Part shown: piece after piece, positions 1 to 5,128 of the stretch
Numbering within the stretch: position 1 is the stretch's first letter
Layout of the letters: each line of letters starts with the position of its first letter
Origin: an uncultured Persicitalea sp.
GTDB taxonomy: Bacteria; Bacteroidota; Bacteroidia; Cytophagales; Spirosomataceae
Direction: 5' to 3'
DNA length: 5,128 bases
Assembly (NCBI GenBank): GCA_950075905.1
Contig: CATMVR010000431.1
Span: 1 to 5,128 of the forward strand
The notes under the pieces: generated by a model
What the model saw: the letters and a program-made list of their open reading frames with translations, nothing else
Databases searched by the model: none
Told to the model about the DNA's origin: nothing
Made by a program: the position numbers and the translations under genes

Positions 1-207
1 TTCCGAAGGCAGCATTGTCCAGGGGTGAAGGGGTTGGTAAGTAGCCATTTGAGGGTATATGTTTGGTTAGTGACTGATCAGCGGGGACTGGCATGCATGG
101 AACCCCAGCGGTAGACGACCCAGTGCACGTGCACATTGATGGCAGCCTCACGATGCGTTTGAGTACCGTATCCAGATCAAAGTTCTGTTCCACGAGCCCG
201 AGTTCCG
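1..207. other. Left-edge stretch without a confident gene
   Basis: No frame here can be assigned. On the minus strand one frame stays open from the end of the 82-aa gene to the window edge, but its composition (Cys, Pro, Ser-rich) is not convincing. A minus-strand ATG at 46-48 opens a frame reading MATYQPLHPWTMLPSE to the edge, which could be the first 16 residues of a gene lying to the left; there is too little sequence to judge. A perfect 12-bp palindrome (GTGCACGTGCAC) lies at 123-134, but about one of that length is expected by chance in 5 kb. Confidence 0.3.
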
Positions 208-456
208 TTACAGCTTTCCGTGGTTGTCCCAGTGGTCTTTGATCATTTTCCCGTCCTCACCTTTGATCAGGGTACGCACAAACTTGTACCCAACTATTTT
301 TTCATCCTCGCCTCTGGTTCCGATGAATAGCAGTACCGGATTCCCCTCGGGGTCGGTTTTGATGGTGAGGTCGTACTTTCCAAATTCCATAGGTAAGGTA
401 CTCTCTGGCGCGTATTTCTTTTCCAGAACCTTCCTGAGCTTATCTCCTATTTTCAT
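208..456 (-). CDS. Small hypothetical protein, 82 aa
   Basis: The frame is complete, with ATG (complement of 454-456) and TAA (complement of 208-210). I do not recognise a named family. The product is short, charged and hydrophilic, with no signal peptide or membrane segment, so it is probably cytoplasmic. The N-terminus is Lys-rich and helical-looking (MKIGDKLRKVLEKKY). The middle (about residues 23-62) alternates polar and hydrophobic residues, as expected of beta strands (KYDLTIKT, VLLFIGTRG, IVGYKFVRTL). The end, DHWDNHGKL, is rich in Asp, His and Trp. The periodic hydrophobic pattern and sensible codon use argue for a real gene; the opposite-strand frame at 224-547 looks like its shadow. 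It stands alone, with more than 200 bases to the next gene on the same strand and a terminator between them, so it probably has its own promoter. No function is assigned. Confidence 0.7.
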   Translation of the reverse strand: MKIGDKLRKVLEKKYAPESTLPMEFGKYDLTIKTDPEGNPVLLFIGTRGEDEKIVGYKFVRTLIKGEDGKMIKDHWDNHGKL

Positions 457-616
457 ACCATTTATAAGTCATCGTGTGGCATTGTCCGGGCTATCACCCA
501 GACTACTCCTGACTACTATGAAAAAAGTATGCCTCAACGGAATTTAGCCGGTCTGCTAGTACGACTACGTCCGATCATGGATCGTTTGCTCTACCGATTT
601 CCTGCCAATTGGCCAT
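457..616. other. Short intergenic leader of the 82-aa gene
   Basis: No gene is visible. GACTACT occurs twice exactly 10 bases apart (501-507 and 511-517), so both copies face the same side of the helix. The site lies about 45 bases upstream of the minus-strand start at 456 and could bind a regulator. No clear TAnnTTTG promoter box is seen on the minus strand. Confidence 0.3.
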
Positions 617-658
617 AAAAAAAGCCCCCTCCCGTTAATTTTTCAGGAGGGGGCTTTT
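617..658 (-). terminator. Rho-independent terminator of the DUF3471-like repeat gene
   Basis: A perfect 13-bp stem (AAAAGCCCCCTCC at 620-632 pairing with GGAGGGGGCTTTT at 646-658) encloses a 13-base loop. Read on the minus strand it is followed by a run of seven T (complement of 617-623), the classic intrinsic terminator layout. It sits 23 bases beyond the stop codon of the minus-strand gene at 682-1572. On the plus strand the hairpin ends in four T, so it may work weakly in that direction too, but no plus-strand gene points into it. Confidence 0.93.
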
Positions 659-681
659 GGGAATGCACTCCCCGCAGAAAA

Positions 682-1572
682 CTATTTTTTGGCGGGAGTA
701 CCCTCAAAAGTAGAGCCTTGCGCCTCTATGAGCATTTTTTGTACCTTGCTCGCGTCGTCCCTTTTGAATCGGATAACTGCCTGCCCCCCCGCATCGAACG
801 TATCTGCCTGATTGCTCATCGGAGTGAGATTTCCCTCATTATCTCCGGCAACAATATGCAGTTGGTTGTCCTGCACGGTCAGAATCACCTTGTCAAAGGG
901 CAGTCCCTCTACCAGGTAGGTACCTACGTAGTCAGTTAGCATGGGCGTCATTTCTTTCGGCGCCTCGTACAATCCTCCCTGTACTTCAAGAGTAAGCTTT
1001 GTAACCTTGCCGTCTCCGTCACGCTTGAAGACTACCGTACCTCCCCCATCTTGCGACAGGTAGGTGTCGGCCTTGCCGCTCACGGTGCTAAAATCTCCTT
1101 CGTATTCTCCCGCTACGTAGTGGAGCTTTCCCGATTTTTCCGAAACAATGATTTTAGAGATGGGCAGATCCCCGGAAAGTTTGTAGCTACCCACGTAGTC
1201 GGCCAGCGTGGTCGCTGCTTCTTTCTCAGCTTCAAAGACGCTGCCCTGCACTTCCAGTCTGAGCTTGGTAACCTTGCCTGCCCCGTTCCTGACAAACATT
1301 ACCGTACCCCCGCCATCCTGCGACAGGTAGGTATCGGCCTTGTCGGCCACCGGGCTAAAAAACCCGGTGTACTCGCCCGCCACGTAGTGAAGTTTCCCTT
1401 CTTTTTCGGAAACAATGATTTTGTTAAAAGGAAGATCGCCGGAAACTTTGTAGGTGCCCACAAAATCCCTTGGTTCGGCCCGGACCATCTTCTCCGCTAC
1501 CTGATGGTCGGCTGCCATTGCCAGGGAAGATATGCAGAGCAGAAGCGTAACAATAAGGGTAATTTTTCTCAT
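682..1572 (-). CDS. Secreted protein with three DUF3471-like repeats
   Basis: This is a complete 296-residue protein (ATG at the complement of 1570-1572, TAG at 682-684). Residues 1-20 form a Sec signal peptide (MRKITL, a hydrophobic core, then AMA before ADHQ), so the mature protein should be periplasmic or outside the cell. The mature part is three tandem units starting at D36, D125 and D214. Each opens with D-[FY]-V-G-[ST]-Y, carries a KLHYVAGE-like strand and a GGGTVxFxR strand, and closes with KVTKLxLEVQG. Units 1 and 2 match at about 64 of 89 positions without gaps; unit 3 is more diverged. The motif order resembles DUF3471 (PF11954), an all-beta domain usually found after class C beta-lactamase-type serine hydrolases. 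No hydrolase domain or SxxK motif is present, so an enzymatic role is unlikely; binding or a structural role is a guess. It is monocistronic, with its own promoter and terminator. Family assignment is by eye. Confidence 0.88.
   Translation of the reverse strand: MRKITLIVTLLLCISSLAMAADHQVAEKMVRAEPRDFVGTYKVSGDLPFNKIIVSEKEGKLHYVAGEYTGFFSPVADKADTYLSQDGGGTVMFVRNGAGKVTKLRLEVQGSVFEAEKEAATTLADYVGSYKLSGDLPISKIIVSEKSGKLHYVAGEYEGDFSTVSGKADTYLSQDGGGTVVFKRDGDGKVTKLTLEVQGGLYEAPKEMTPMLTDYVGTYLVEGLPFDKVILTVQDNQLHIVAGDNEGNLTPMSNQADTFDAGGQAVIRFKRDDASKVQKMLIEAQGSTFEGTPAKK
685..1467 (-). repeat. Three tandem in-frame coding repeats (~267 bp period)
   Basis: Unit 1 covers 1467-1201, unit 2 covers 1200-934, and unit 3 covers 933-685 (slightly shorter). 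The period between units 1 and 2 and between units 2 and 3 is exactly 89 codons. Units 1 and 2 also share long nucleotide stretches, for example around 1301-1345 and 1033-1077, where they encode the same ADTYLSQDGGGTV segment with only a few silent changes. This points to internal duplication, units 1 and 2 being the younger pair. Confidence 0.9.
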
Positions 1573-1597
1573 AATTTTCAGGTAAGTTGATACGCTG

Positions 1598-1630
1598 CAA
1601 AAATAAGAAGGAAAGGAACAGGCGATCGAA
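1598..1630 (-). promoter_or_regulatory. Putative Bacteroidota sigma(A)-type promoter of the repeat-protein gene
   Basis: On the minus strand TATTTTTG (complement of 1598-1605) fits the Bacteroidota -7 consensus TAnnTTTG exactly. A TTCG (complement of 1627-1630), one mismatch from the -33 TTTG, lies 21 bases upstream, close to the usual spacing. Transcription would start near 1590, giving a leader of roughly 18 bases before the ATG at 1572. No Shine-Dalgarno sequence is seen, as is common in this phylum. The -7 match is good; the -33 match is weak. Confidence 0.5.
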
Positions 1631-1856
1631 TTATAATTTAAAAGGTTTTTTTTGTGTTTAAATGGCCCACATTAGGTTTATGGCAATTACTCCGTTTCCA
1701 TACAACTGTTGCAAGGCAAATATTCCTGCAAATGCGGTATGGTATCTATTTTTGCCTACTGGTTGGTGGCTCGCTTTCGCCCTATCCCTCCTATGGGCGT
1801 TATTGCGGCAATGGAGTGTACTATTCCAATACACCCAGAACTCAATCCCCTGATTA

Positions 1857-2084
1857 CTAACAAAATTTTTCGGATGGCTTTTTTATTATAGCGTGGCGAT
1901 TTATTTTTGTTCCTTCAATTCTAAAACTAGACGTAAACCCGCTCGCTTGTATGCTTGATTTTTTGGCTTCGAAGGAGATGTTTGTGCTGTTGACACTGGC
2001 CTCTAAATTTATCTGGTTGTACTTTTCCGGTAAGTATACCATTACTTTTCTGGTAGAATATACCTCCAACCGCATGCTCGGCAT
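1857..2084 (-). pseudogene. Possible remnant of a beta-rich surface protein (weak)
   Basis: This 75-codon frame runs from ATG (complement of 2082-2084) to TAG. Its middle reads as alternating beta strands (RLEVYSTRKVMVYLP, then INLEASVNSTNISFE), the pattern of DUF4097 or DUF2807 adhesin-like beta-helix proteins, but I cannot identify it with certainty. There is no signal peptide. An in-frame TAG lies two codons upstream of the ATG, and the codons before it are open without a clear start, so the frame could be the 3' end of a decayed gene. It could equally be a chance frame in AT-rich spacer. Overlapping frames on the other strand are hydrophobic, as expected of an antisense shadow. Confidence 0.2.
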
Positions 2085-2210
2085 ACGTGGCTACCTGCCG
2101 CTGGTGCTGGCTCTGCTTTGGGTAGGTTTTCTGTTTATGTGCTAGCCGGAAAATCCTCCTTTTCCCCAAAAATTAGCATTCCGGCAAGTAGAATGCCCCC
2201 CCTTCGTGCA

Positions 2211-2255
2211 ATTTAGTAGTAGGTATCAGCTCATCAGGTTCCCTAACTACTAAAT
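2211..2255. promoter_or_regulatory. Perfect 10-bp inverted repeat abutting the operon's first start codon
   Basis: ATTTAGTAGT at 2211-2220 is the exact reverse complement of ACTACTAAAT at 2246-2255, with 25 bases between them. The right arm ends one base before the ATG at 2257. If transcription starts upstream, the leader could fold into a hairpin beside the start codon. If the arms are bound as DNA, their 35-base centre spacing is compatible with a dimeric operator. The stem is AT-rich and has no T tract after it, so it is not a terminator. The repeat is directly visible; its function is inference. Confidence 0.5.
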
Positions 2256-2256
2256 C

Positions 2257-2556
2257 ATGTACCGTCGTCGTTTTTTGCAAAACTCACTGCTGGGTAGCCT
2301 TTCGCTGGCAGCAGCGCCTGTTGTACGTTTCTGGCGCGACCCAGAGCACCTGATGTTCTGGACCAAACTCGTTGGCAACAAATGGGTACTCAACGACACC
2401 TACCCCAATCAGGAGCGTATACAGACACTCTACCTTTACCATATCCCTACCGACCGGAGGGTAGTGCTGGGCCGGTTTCTGTCGCCGCCACACTACAAGG
2501 CCGAATGGCGCTGCGACCTGCATCCGCGCTGCGATCAGGCAGGGTTAAGAAGCTGA
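2257..2556 (+). pseudogene. Deletion remnant of a Tat-exported oligogalacturonate-lyase-like beta-propeller protein
   Basis: The frame encodes 99 residues. Residues 1-21 are a twin-arginine signal (RRRFLQNSLLG, a hydrophobic stretch, then AAAP). Almost directly after it comes sequence typical of the C-terminal blade of WD40-like or oligogalacturonate-lyase-like propellers: WVLNDTYP (about 43-50), LYLYHIPT (58-65), then VVLGRF, SPP and EWRCDLHPR (about 83-91). As I recall the family, full-length members are about 400 residues and carry on after this with a DS-THGG-type end. Here roughly 300 middle residues and the last ~25 are missing, and the frame ends in DQAGLRS. The next base frame reads GRV at the same place, so an indel is possible at the 3' end. 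It lies 16 bases upstream of the isomerase gene and is probably co-transcribed with it. A functional propeller is not possible at this length. Alternatively it is a short exported protein that was re-used, which I consider less likely. Confidence 0.65.
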
Positions 2557-2572
2557 TTGGATTAATCTTGTT

Positions 2573-3487
2573 ATGCAAAAAATGGATATGAAGGCAGAAT
2601 CGACACGCCGGGATTTTATAAAAACTACCAGCTTGGGCATGGCTGGCGTGAGTCTGGGAGGAATTTCTTCCTCCATGGAAGCAAGCGATCAGCAGACTAA
2701 GCCTAAAAAAGTAGGACTTGCCATCGCCACCATTACCTGTGATGGCTTTGGGGATATGAATTTTGAGAAGGCCTTTGAGGTCATTCCAAAACTACCCATC
2801 AAAAATGTGGAGTTCAACTGCTGGTACGCCCGTAACCTCACGCCATCCGGCATTCAAAGCATCAAAGATCGCTGCAAGCAGCACAGTTTGAAACCTGTGT
2901 GCGTGCAGGGTACCTCGTTTGGAGCTTCGGGAAACATCATCAAGGACGTTACCCATAAGCTATGGAACATGGAGGCCGCCCGGCAACTGGGCTGTCGGCG
3001 GGTCAAATTTACCGGGTCGGGCCGGGGAAGCGAGGGCGGTCTGGATGCCGTCATCAAAGTACTGAAAGAACTGGCCCCCGCCGCCGAAGAAATGAGCATG
3101 CTTGTGCTGGTGGAGAATCACGCCAATAATAATCTGGAAAACATCGAAGACTACGACAGGGTTTTCAGCGCTATTTCCTCCCCCAATGTAGGTATGTGCA
3201 TGGACAACGCCCACTTCAATGGTGCTAATGTGGATTTATTCGAGGTGGTAGACCGCTTCCATTCGCGCATCCTGCACATTGACCTGAAAGATACCGAACG
3301 CATGGGCATCCACAAGGTAGTTCGCTACGGTGAAGGGGTTACGGATAATGCCGGCGTGATAGAACGAATGCTGGCGCACGGCTACGAGGGGTACCTGCTG
3401 CTCGAAATGGCTCCTCCTCAGAACCCAACGACGCTGGAAGCCGATTTGATGAAAGGATACCAGCTATTTCATAAGTACGAAAAATGA
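2573..3487 (+). CDS. Tat-exported sugar phosphate isomerase/epimerase-like TIM barrel
   Basis: The protein has 304 residues and is complete. Residues 10-32 are a Tat signal (STRRDFIK, then a hydrophobic, Gly-rich LGMAGVSLGG), so it is probably exported folded to the periplasm. Residues 46-300 fit the xylose-isomerase-like TIM barrel (AP_endonuc_2, PF01261): VGLAIAT (strand 1), NVEFN (E80), RRVKFTGSG, LVLVENHA (E181), GMCMDNAH (D211, H214), ILHIDLKD (H235, D237) and YLLLEMA (E278). E181, D211, H214 or D237, and E278 are the expected metal ligands of a divalent-metal isomerase or epimerase. Relatives act on sugars, inositols or keto-sugars; the substrate here cannot be told. The start is uncertain: ATGs at 2573, 2582 and 2588 are all in frame and all precede the Tat motif, and no Shine-Dalgarno separates them. 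The stop overlaps the next start (ATGA), which suggests translational coupling to the dehydrogenase. Confidence 0.9.
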   Translation: MQKMDMKAESTRRDFIKTTSLGMAGVSLGGISSSMEASDQQTKPKKVGLAIATITCDGFGDMNFEKAFEVIPKLPIKNVEFNCWYARNLTPSGIQSIKDRCKQHSLKPVCVQGTSFGASGNIIKDVTHKLWNMEAARQLGCRRVKFTGSGRGSEGGLDAVIKVLKELAPAAEEMSMLVLVENHANNNLENIEDYDRVFSAISSPNVGMCMDNAHFNGANVDLFEVVDRFHSRILHIDLKDTERMGIHKVVRYGEGVTDNAGVIERMLAHGYEGYLLLEMAPPQNPTTLEADLMKGYQLFHKYEK

Positions 3488-5128
3488 AACCACTGCCCGG
3501 CAACGCCCGCTCCCGAACTTTCAGTTTCCTGCCGCTGGGTGTTTTTCTGCTTTTCATGACCGCCCTGCTCGTTTCCTTTCGGGTAGAAAAACAAACAGCT
3601 ACTTTTCTGGATGAAGCGCCCGTCGTGCTGGACAACCGGCTCGAACTGACCCTTTTTGCCGAAGATCCGGCCATCGTTACCCCCATCGGAATCGCCATTG
3701 ATACGCTGGACCGGATCTTTGTGCTCGAATCGCACACGCATCAGCCCCCTGCCAACTACACCGGCCCCAAATCTGACCGGATAAAAATCTTTGTGGATAA
3801 AAATGGGGATGGCCAACCTGACAACATTTCAGTATTTGCGGAAGATATCAGGGAGGGAGTCAACCTGGCTTTTTCCCCGGAGGGGTACCTCTACGTAGTT
3901 ACGTCACGCGCCGTATGGGCCCTGTACGACCGCGATAAGGACGGCGTGAGCGAAGAAAGAAAAAAAATACTGGAACTTACCAAACCCGCTTCGGTCTATG
4001 CCCATGCGGCCCTGCTGGGCATTACCTTTTCGGTAGATGGCTGGATGTACATTTCCCGTGGCAATACCAGCGGCGCGGCCTGGCAATTGGAAGGAACGGA
4101 TGGCAGCAGGGTACGCGGCTACGGCGACGGCGGAAATATTGTCAGGGCGCGCCCCGACGGTACCCGGCTCGAAGAAGTTTCGACGGGCTTCTGGAACCCC
4201 ATGGATCTCAAATTTGACGACAAAGGGCATCTGCTCGCCGCCGACAACGACCCCGACAGCCGGGGCCCCAACCGGTTGGTGCACGTAGTGCCGGGCGGCA
4301 ACTACGGGTACCAGTCGCTGTACGGAGGCAGTGGCATCCATCCCTACCTGGCCTGGAACGGCGAACTACCGGGTACCCTTCCGTTTGCAGCAGGGCTGGG
4401 AGAAGCCCCCTCCGGCCTGCTCAATGCCAGTACGGCCGCCCTGCCTCCCGACTACCATGGGCAGATGCTGGCGAGTATCTGGGAAGAAAGCCGAATTGTC
4501 CGAATCAACCTTCAACCGAAAGGTGTATCGGTTTCGGGTACGACGGAAGTGATTGTCCAGGGCGGGCAGAACTTCAGGCCGGTGGCCTTCGCCACCGACA
4601 GCCGGGGTAACATCTACTTTACAGATTGGGTACTCAGGAACTACCCCAACCACGGTAAGGGAAAAATATGGAAACTTTCTGCCCGGAAAGACCAGCAAAC
4701 CAACGCGCCCCGCCCGCTGTACGCCCCCTACTTACCTGACCCGGAGGGTACCCCATTGCGGGAGGTATACGCCACCCAAACGCCGGGCGGAGTTGACGTA
4801 TTACAAAATGCCCTTGCTTCGAGTGATCCCTACCTTCGGCAGGCGGCCTGGGTAGCTTTGTCCCAACCCGTCTTCCGGCAAAAGGTTATTGAGGCAACCG
4901 GCCACGCCAACCCGGCCATCCGGGTGGGTGCCCTGCTGGCTTTGCAACACTCAGGCTACCAACCTGACCCCGAGCTAATGCAAAAATTTCTGAGCGATGC
5001 TGACGAGGACGTCCGGCAACGCGCGCTTATGTGGGTTGGTCAGGCGGGGATGGTGGGCCTGGCATCTTCCCTGGAAAAAGCCCTGAGCAGCGGCTCCGAT
5101 TCCCCGGCTTTGCTCGATACCTATCTGG
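3484..5128 (+). CDS. PVC-type membrane-bound dehydrogenase, beta-propeller plus HEAT repeats (3'-truncated by window)
   Basis: The frame is open from ATG 3484 to the right edge, giving 548 residues with no stop. Residues 14-31 are a hydrophobic signal or anchor without a lipobox Cys. Residues 50-400 form an NHL or glucose/sorbosone-dehydrogenase-like beta-propeller, with landmarks LTLFAEDP, TPIGIAID, LESHTH (82-86), GITFSVDGWMYISRG (179-193), GYGDGGNI, TGFWNPMDLKF, DNDPDSRGPNR (254-264), GGNYGYQSLYGG (271-282) and YFTDWV (378-383). These match the PVC-type dehydrogenases annotated as membrane-bound dehydrogenase domain or DUF7133. Two Asp-rich loops, DKNGDGQPD (105-113) and DRDKDG (149-154), look like calcium sites. 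From about 437 on, paired helices with DPYLRQAAWVAL and NPAIRVGALLAL are HEAT-like. Family members usually run to 900-1100 residues and end in a cytochrome c domain with CxxCH; that part would lie outside. It is translationally coupled to the isomerase, suggesting both handle one carbohydrate in the periplasm. Confidence 0.88.
   Translation, partial: MKPLPGNARSRTFSFLPLGVFLLFMTALLVSFRVEKQTATFLDEAPVVLDNRLELTLFAEDPAIVTPIGIAIDTLDRIFVLESHTHQPPANYTGPKSDRIKIFVDKNGDGQPDNISVFAEDIREGVNLAFSPEGYLYVVTSRAVWALYDRDKDGVSEERKKILELTKPASVYAHAALLGITFSVDGWMYISRGNTSGAAWQLEGTDGSRVRGYGDGGNIVRARPDGTRLEEVSTGFWNPMDLKFDDKGHLLAADNDPDSRGPNRLVHVVPGGNYGYQSLYGGSGIHPYLAWNGELPGTLPFAAGLGEAPSGLLNASTAALPPDYHGQMLASIWEESRIVRINLQPKGVSVSGTTEVIVQGGQNFRPVAFATDSRGNIYFTDWVLRNYPNHGKGKIWKLSARKDQQTNAPRPLYAPYLPDPEGTPLREVYATQTPGGVDVLQNALASSDPYLRQAAWVALSQPVFRQKVIEATGHANPAIRVGALLALQHSGYQPDPELMQKFLSDADEDVRQRALMWVGQAGMVGLASSLEKALSSGSDSPALLDTYL

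Larger units (their letters stand above)
1573..2256. other. AT-rich divergent intergenic spacer, no confident gene
   Basis: This stretch of about 680 bases separates the minus-strand repeat gene from the plus-strand operon. Several open frames of 60-80 codons overlap each other on both strands, none with a recognisable family, and the plus-strand ones are low-quality (for example 1654-1860 and 1951-2145). It holds the promoter of the repeat gene at its left end and an inverted repeat at its right end. A 7-bp inverted repeat (GCCGGAA at 2145-2151, TTCCGGC at 2179-2185) lies in between with a 27-base loop and no T tract, so it is not a convincing terminator. A run of seven C sits at 2196-2202. 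The minus frame at 1857-2084 is listed separately. Confidence 0.6.

Noticed and set aside
123..134. 12-bp perfect palindrome GTGCACGTGCAC
   Set aside because: About one palindrome of this length is expected by chance in 5 kb, and nothing nearby gives it a role. A second 12-bp palindrome at 916-927 lies in coding sequence.
12..487. 9-bp direct repeat GCATTGTCC at 12-20 and 479-487 flanking the 82-aa gene, considered as a mobile-element target duplication
   Set aside because: Dozens of repeated 9-mers are expected by chance in this length, and no transposase or terminal inverted repeats are present.
784..790. Run of seven C in the repeat gene (and another at 2196-2202) as phase-variation tracts
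   Set aside because: The runs are short; the first simply encodes Gly-Gly in the third repeat, and the second is not near a recognisable promoter spacer.
1051..1590. 179-codon plus-strand open frame opposite the repeat protein
   Set aside because: It is antisense to a well-supported gene, its own repeats simply mirror the coding repeats, and it ignores the terminator and promoter of that gene.
1951..2145. 64-codon plus-strand hydrophobic frame that could pass for a small membrane protein
   Set aside because: The hydrophobicity follows from being antisense to a polar frame, there is no promoter or family match, and it overlaps competing frames of equal quality.
3904..4341. 145-codon minus-strand frame, and other open frames between 3339 and 4855
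   Set aside because: They are shadows of the high-GC3 dehydrogenase gene, which has a continuous frame with clear family motifs over the same stretch.

Overview
The window looks like chromosomal DNA from a Bacteroidota bacterium, most likely Cytophagales (Spirosomataceae or a close relative). This is an inference from the mix of genes (Tat-exported sugar isomerase-like TIM barrel, PVC-type membrane-bound dehydrogenase, DUF3471-like repeat protein), a TAnnTTTG-type promoter box, the lack of clear Shine-Dalgarno sites and moderate GC. No rRNA, tRNA, CRISPR array, insertion sequence or phage gene is visible.

Left half (1-1572), minus strand. A short stretch at the left edge holds no confident gene. 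It is followed by a small conserved-looking hypothetical gene (208-456, 82 aa). Next come a strong intrinsic terminator (617-658) and a secreted protein of three tandem ~89-residue DUF3471-like repeats (682-1572), with a plausible Bacteroidota promoter at 1598-1630.

Middle (1573-2256). This is an AT-rich spacer of about 680 bases between divergent genes. It has no confident gene. It holds the promoter of the repeat protein, a weak beta-rich open frame on the minus strand (1857-2084), and a perfect 10-bp inverted repeat (2211-2220 / 2246-2255) ending one base before the next start codon.

Right half (2257-5128), plus strand. Three tightly packed genes form an apparent operon. The first (2257-2556) keeps a Tat signal and the C-terminal part of an oligogalacturonate-lyase-like beta-propeller but lacks the middle and the extreme end, so it reads as a deletion remnant. 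The second (2573-3487) is a complete Tat-exported sugar phosphate isomerase/epimerase-like TIM barrel. The third starts inside its stop codon (ATGA overlap, 3484) and runs off the right edge. It is the N-terminal 548 residues of a PVC-type dehydrogenase: signal anchor, beta-propeller, then HEAT-like repeats. The last two genes probably form an envelope-located carbohydrate or polyol oxidation and isomerisation module. The substrate cannot be read from the sequence.
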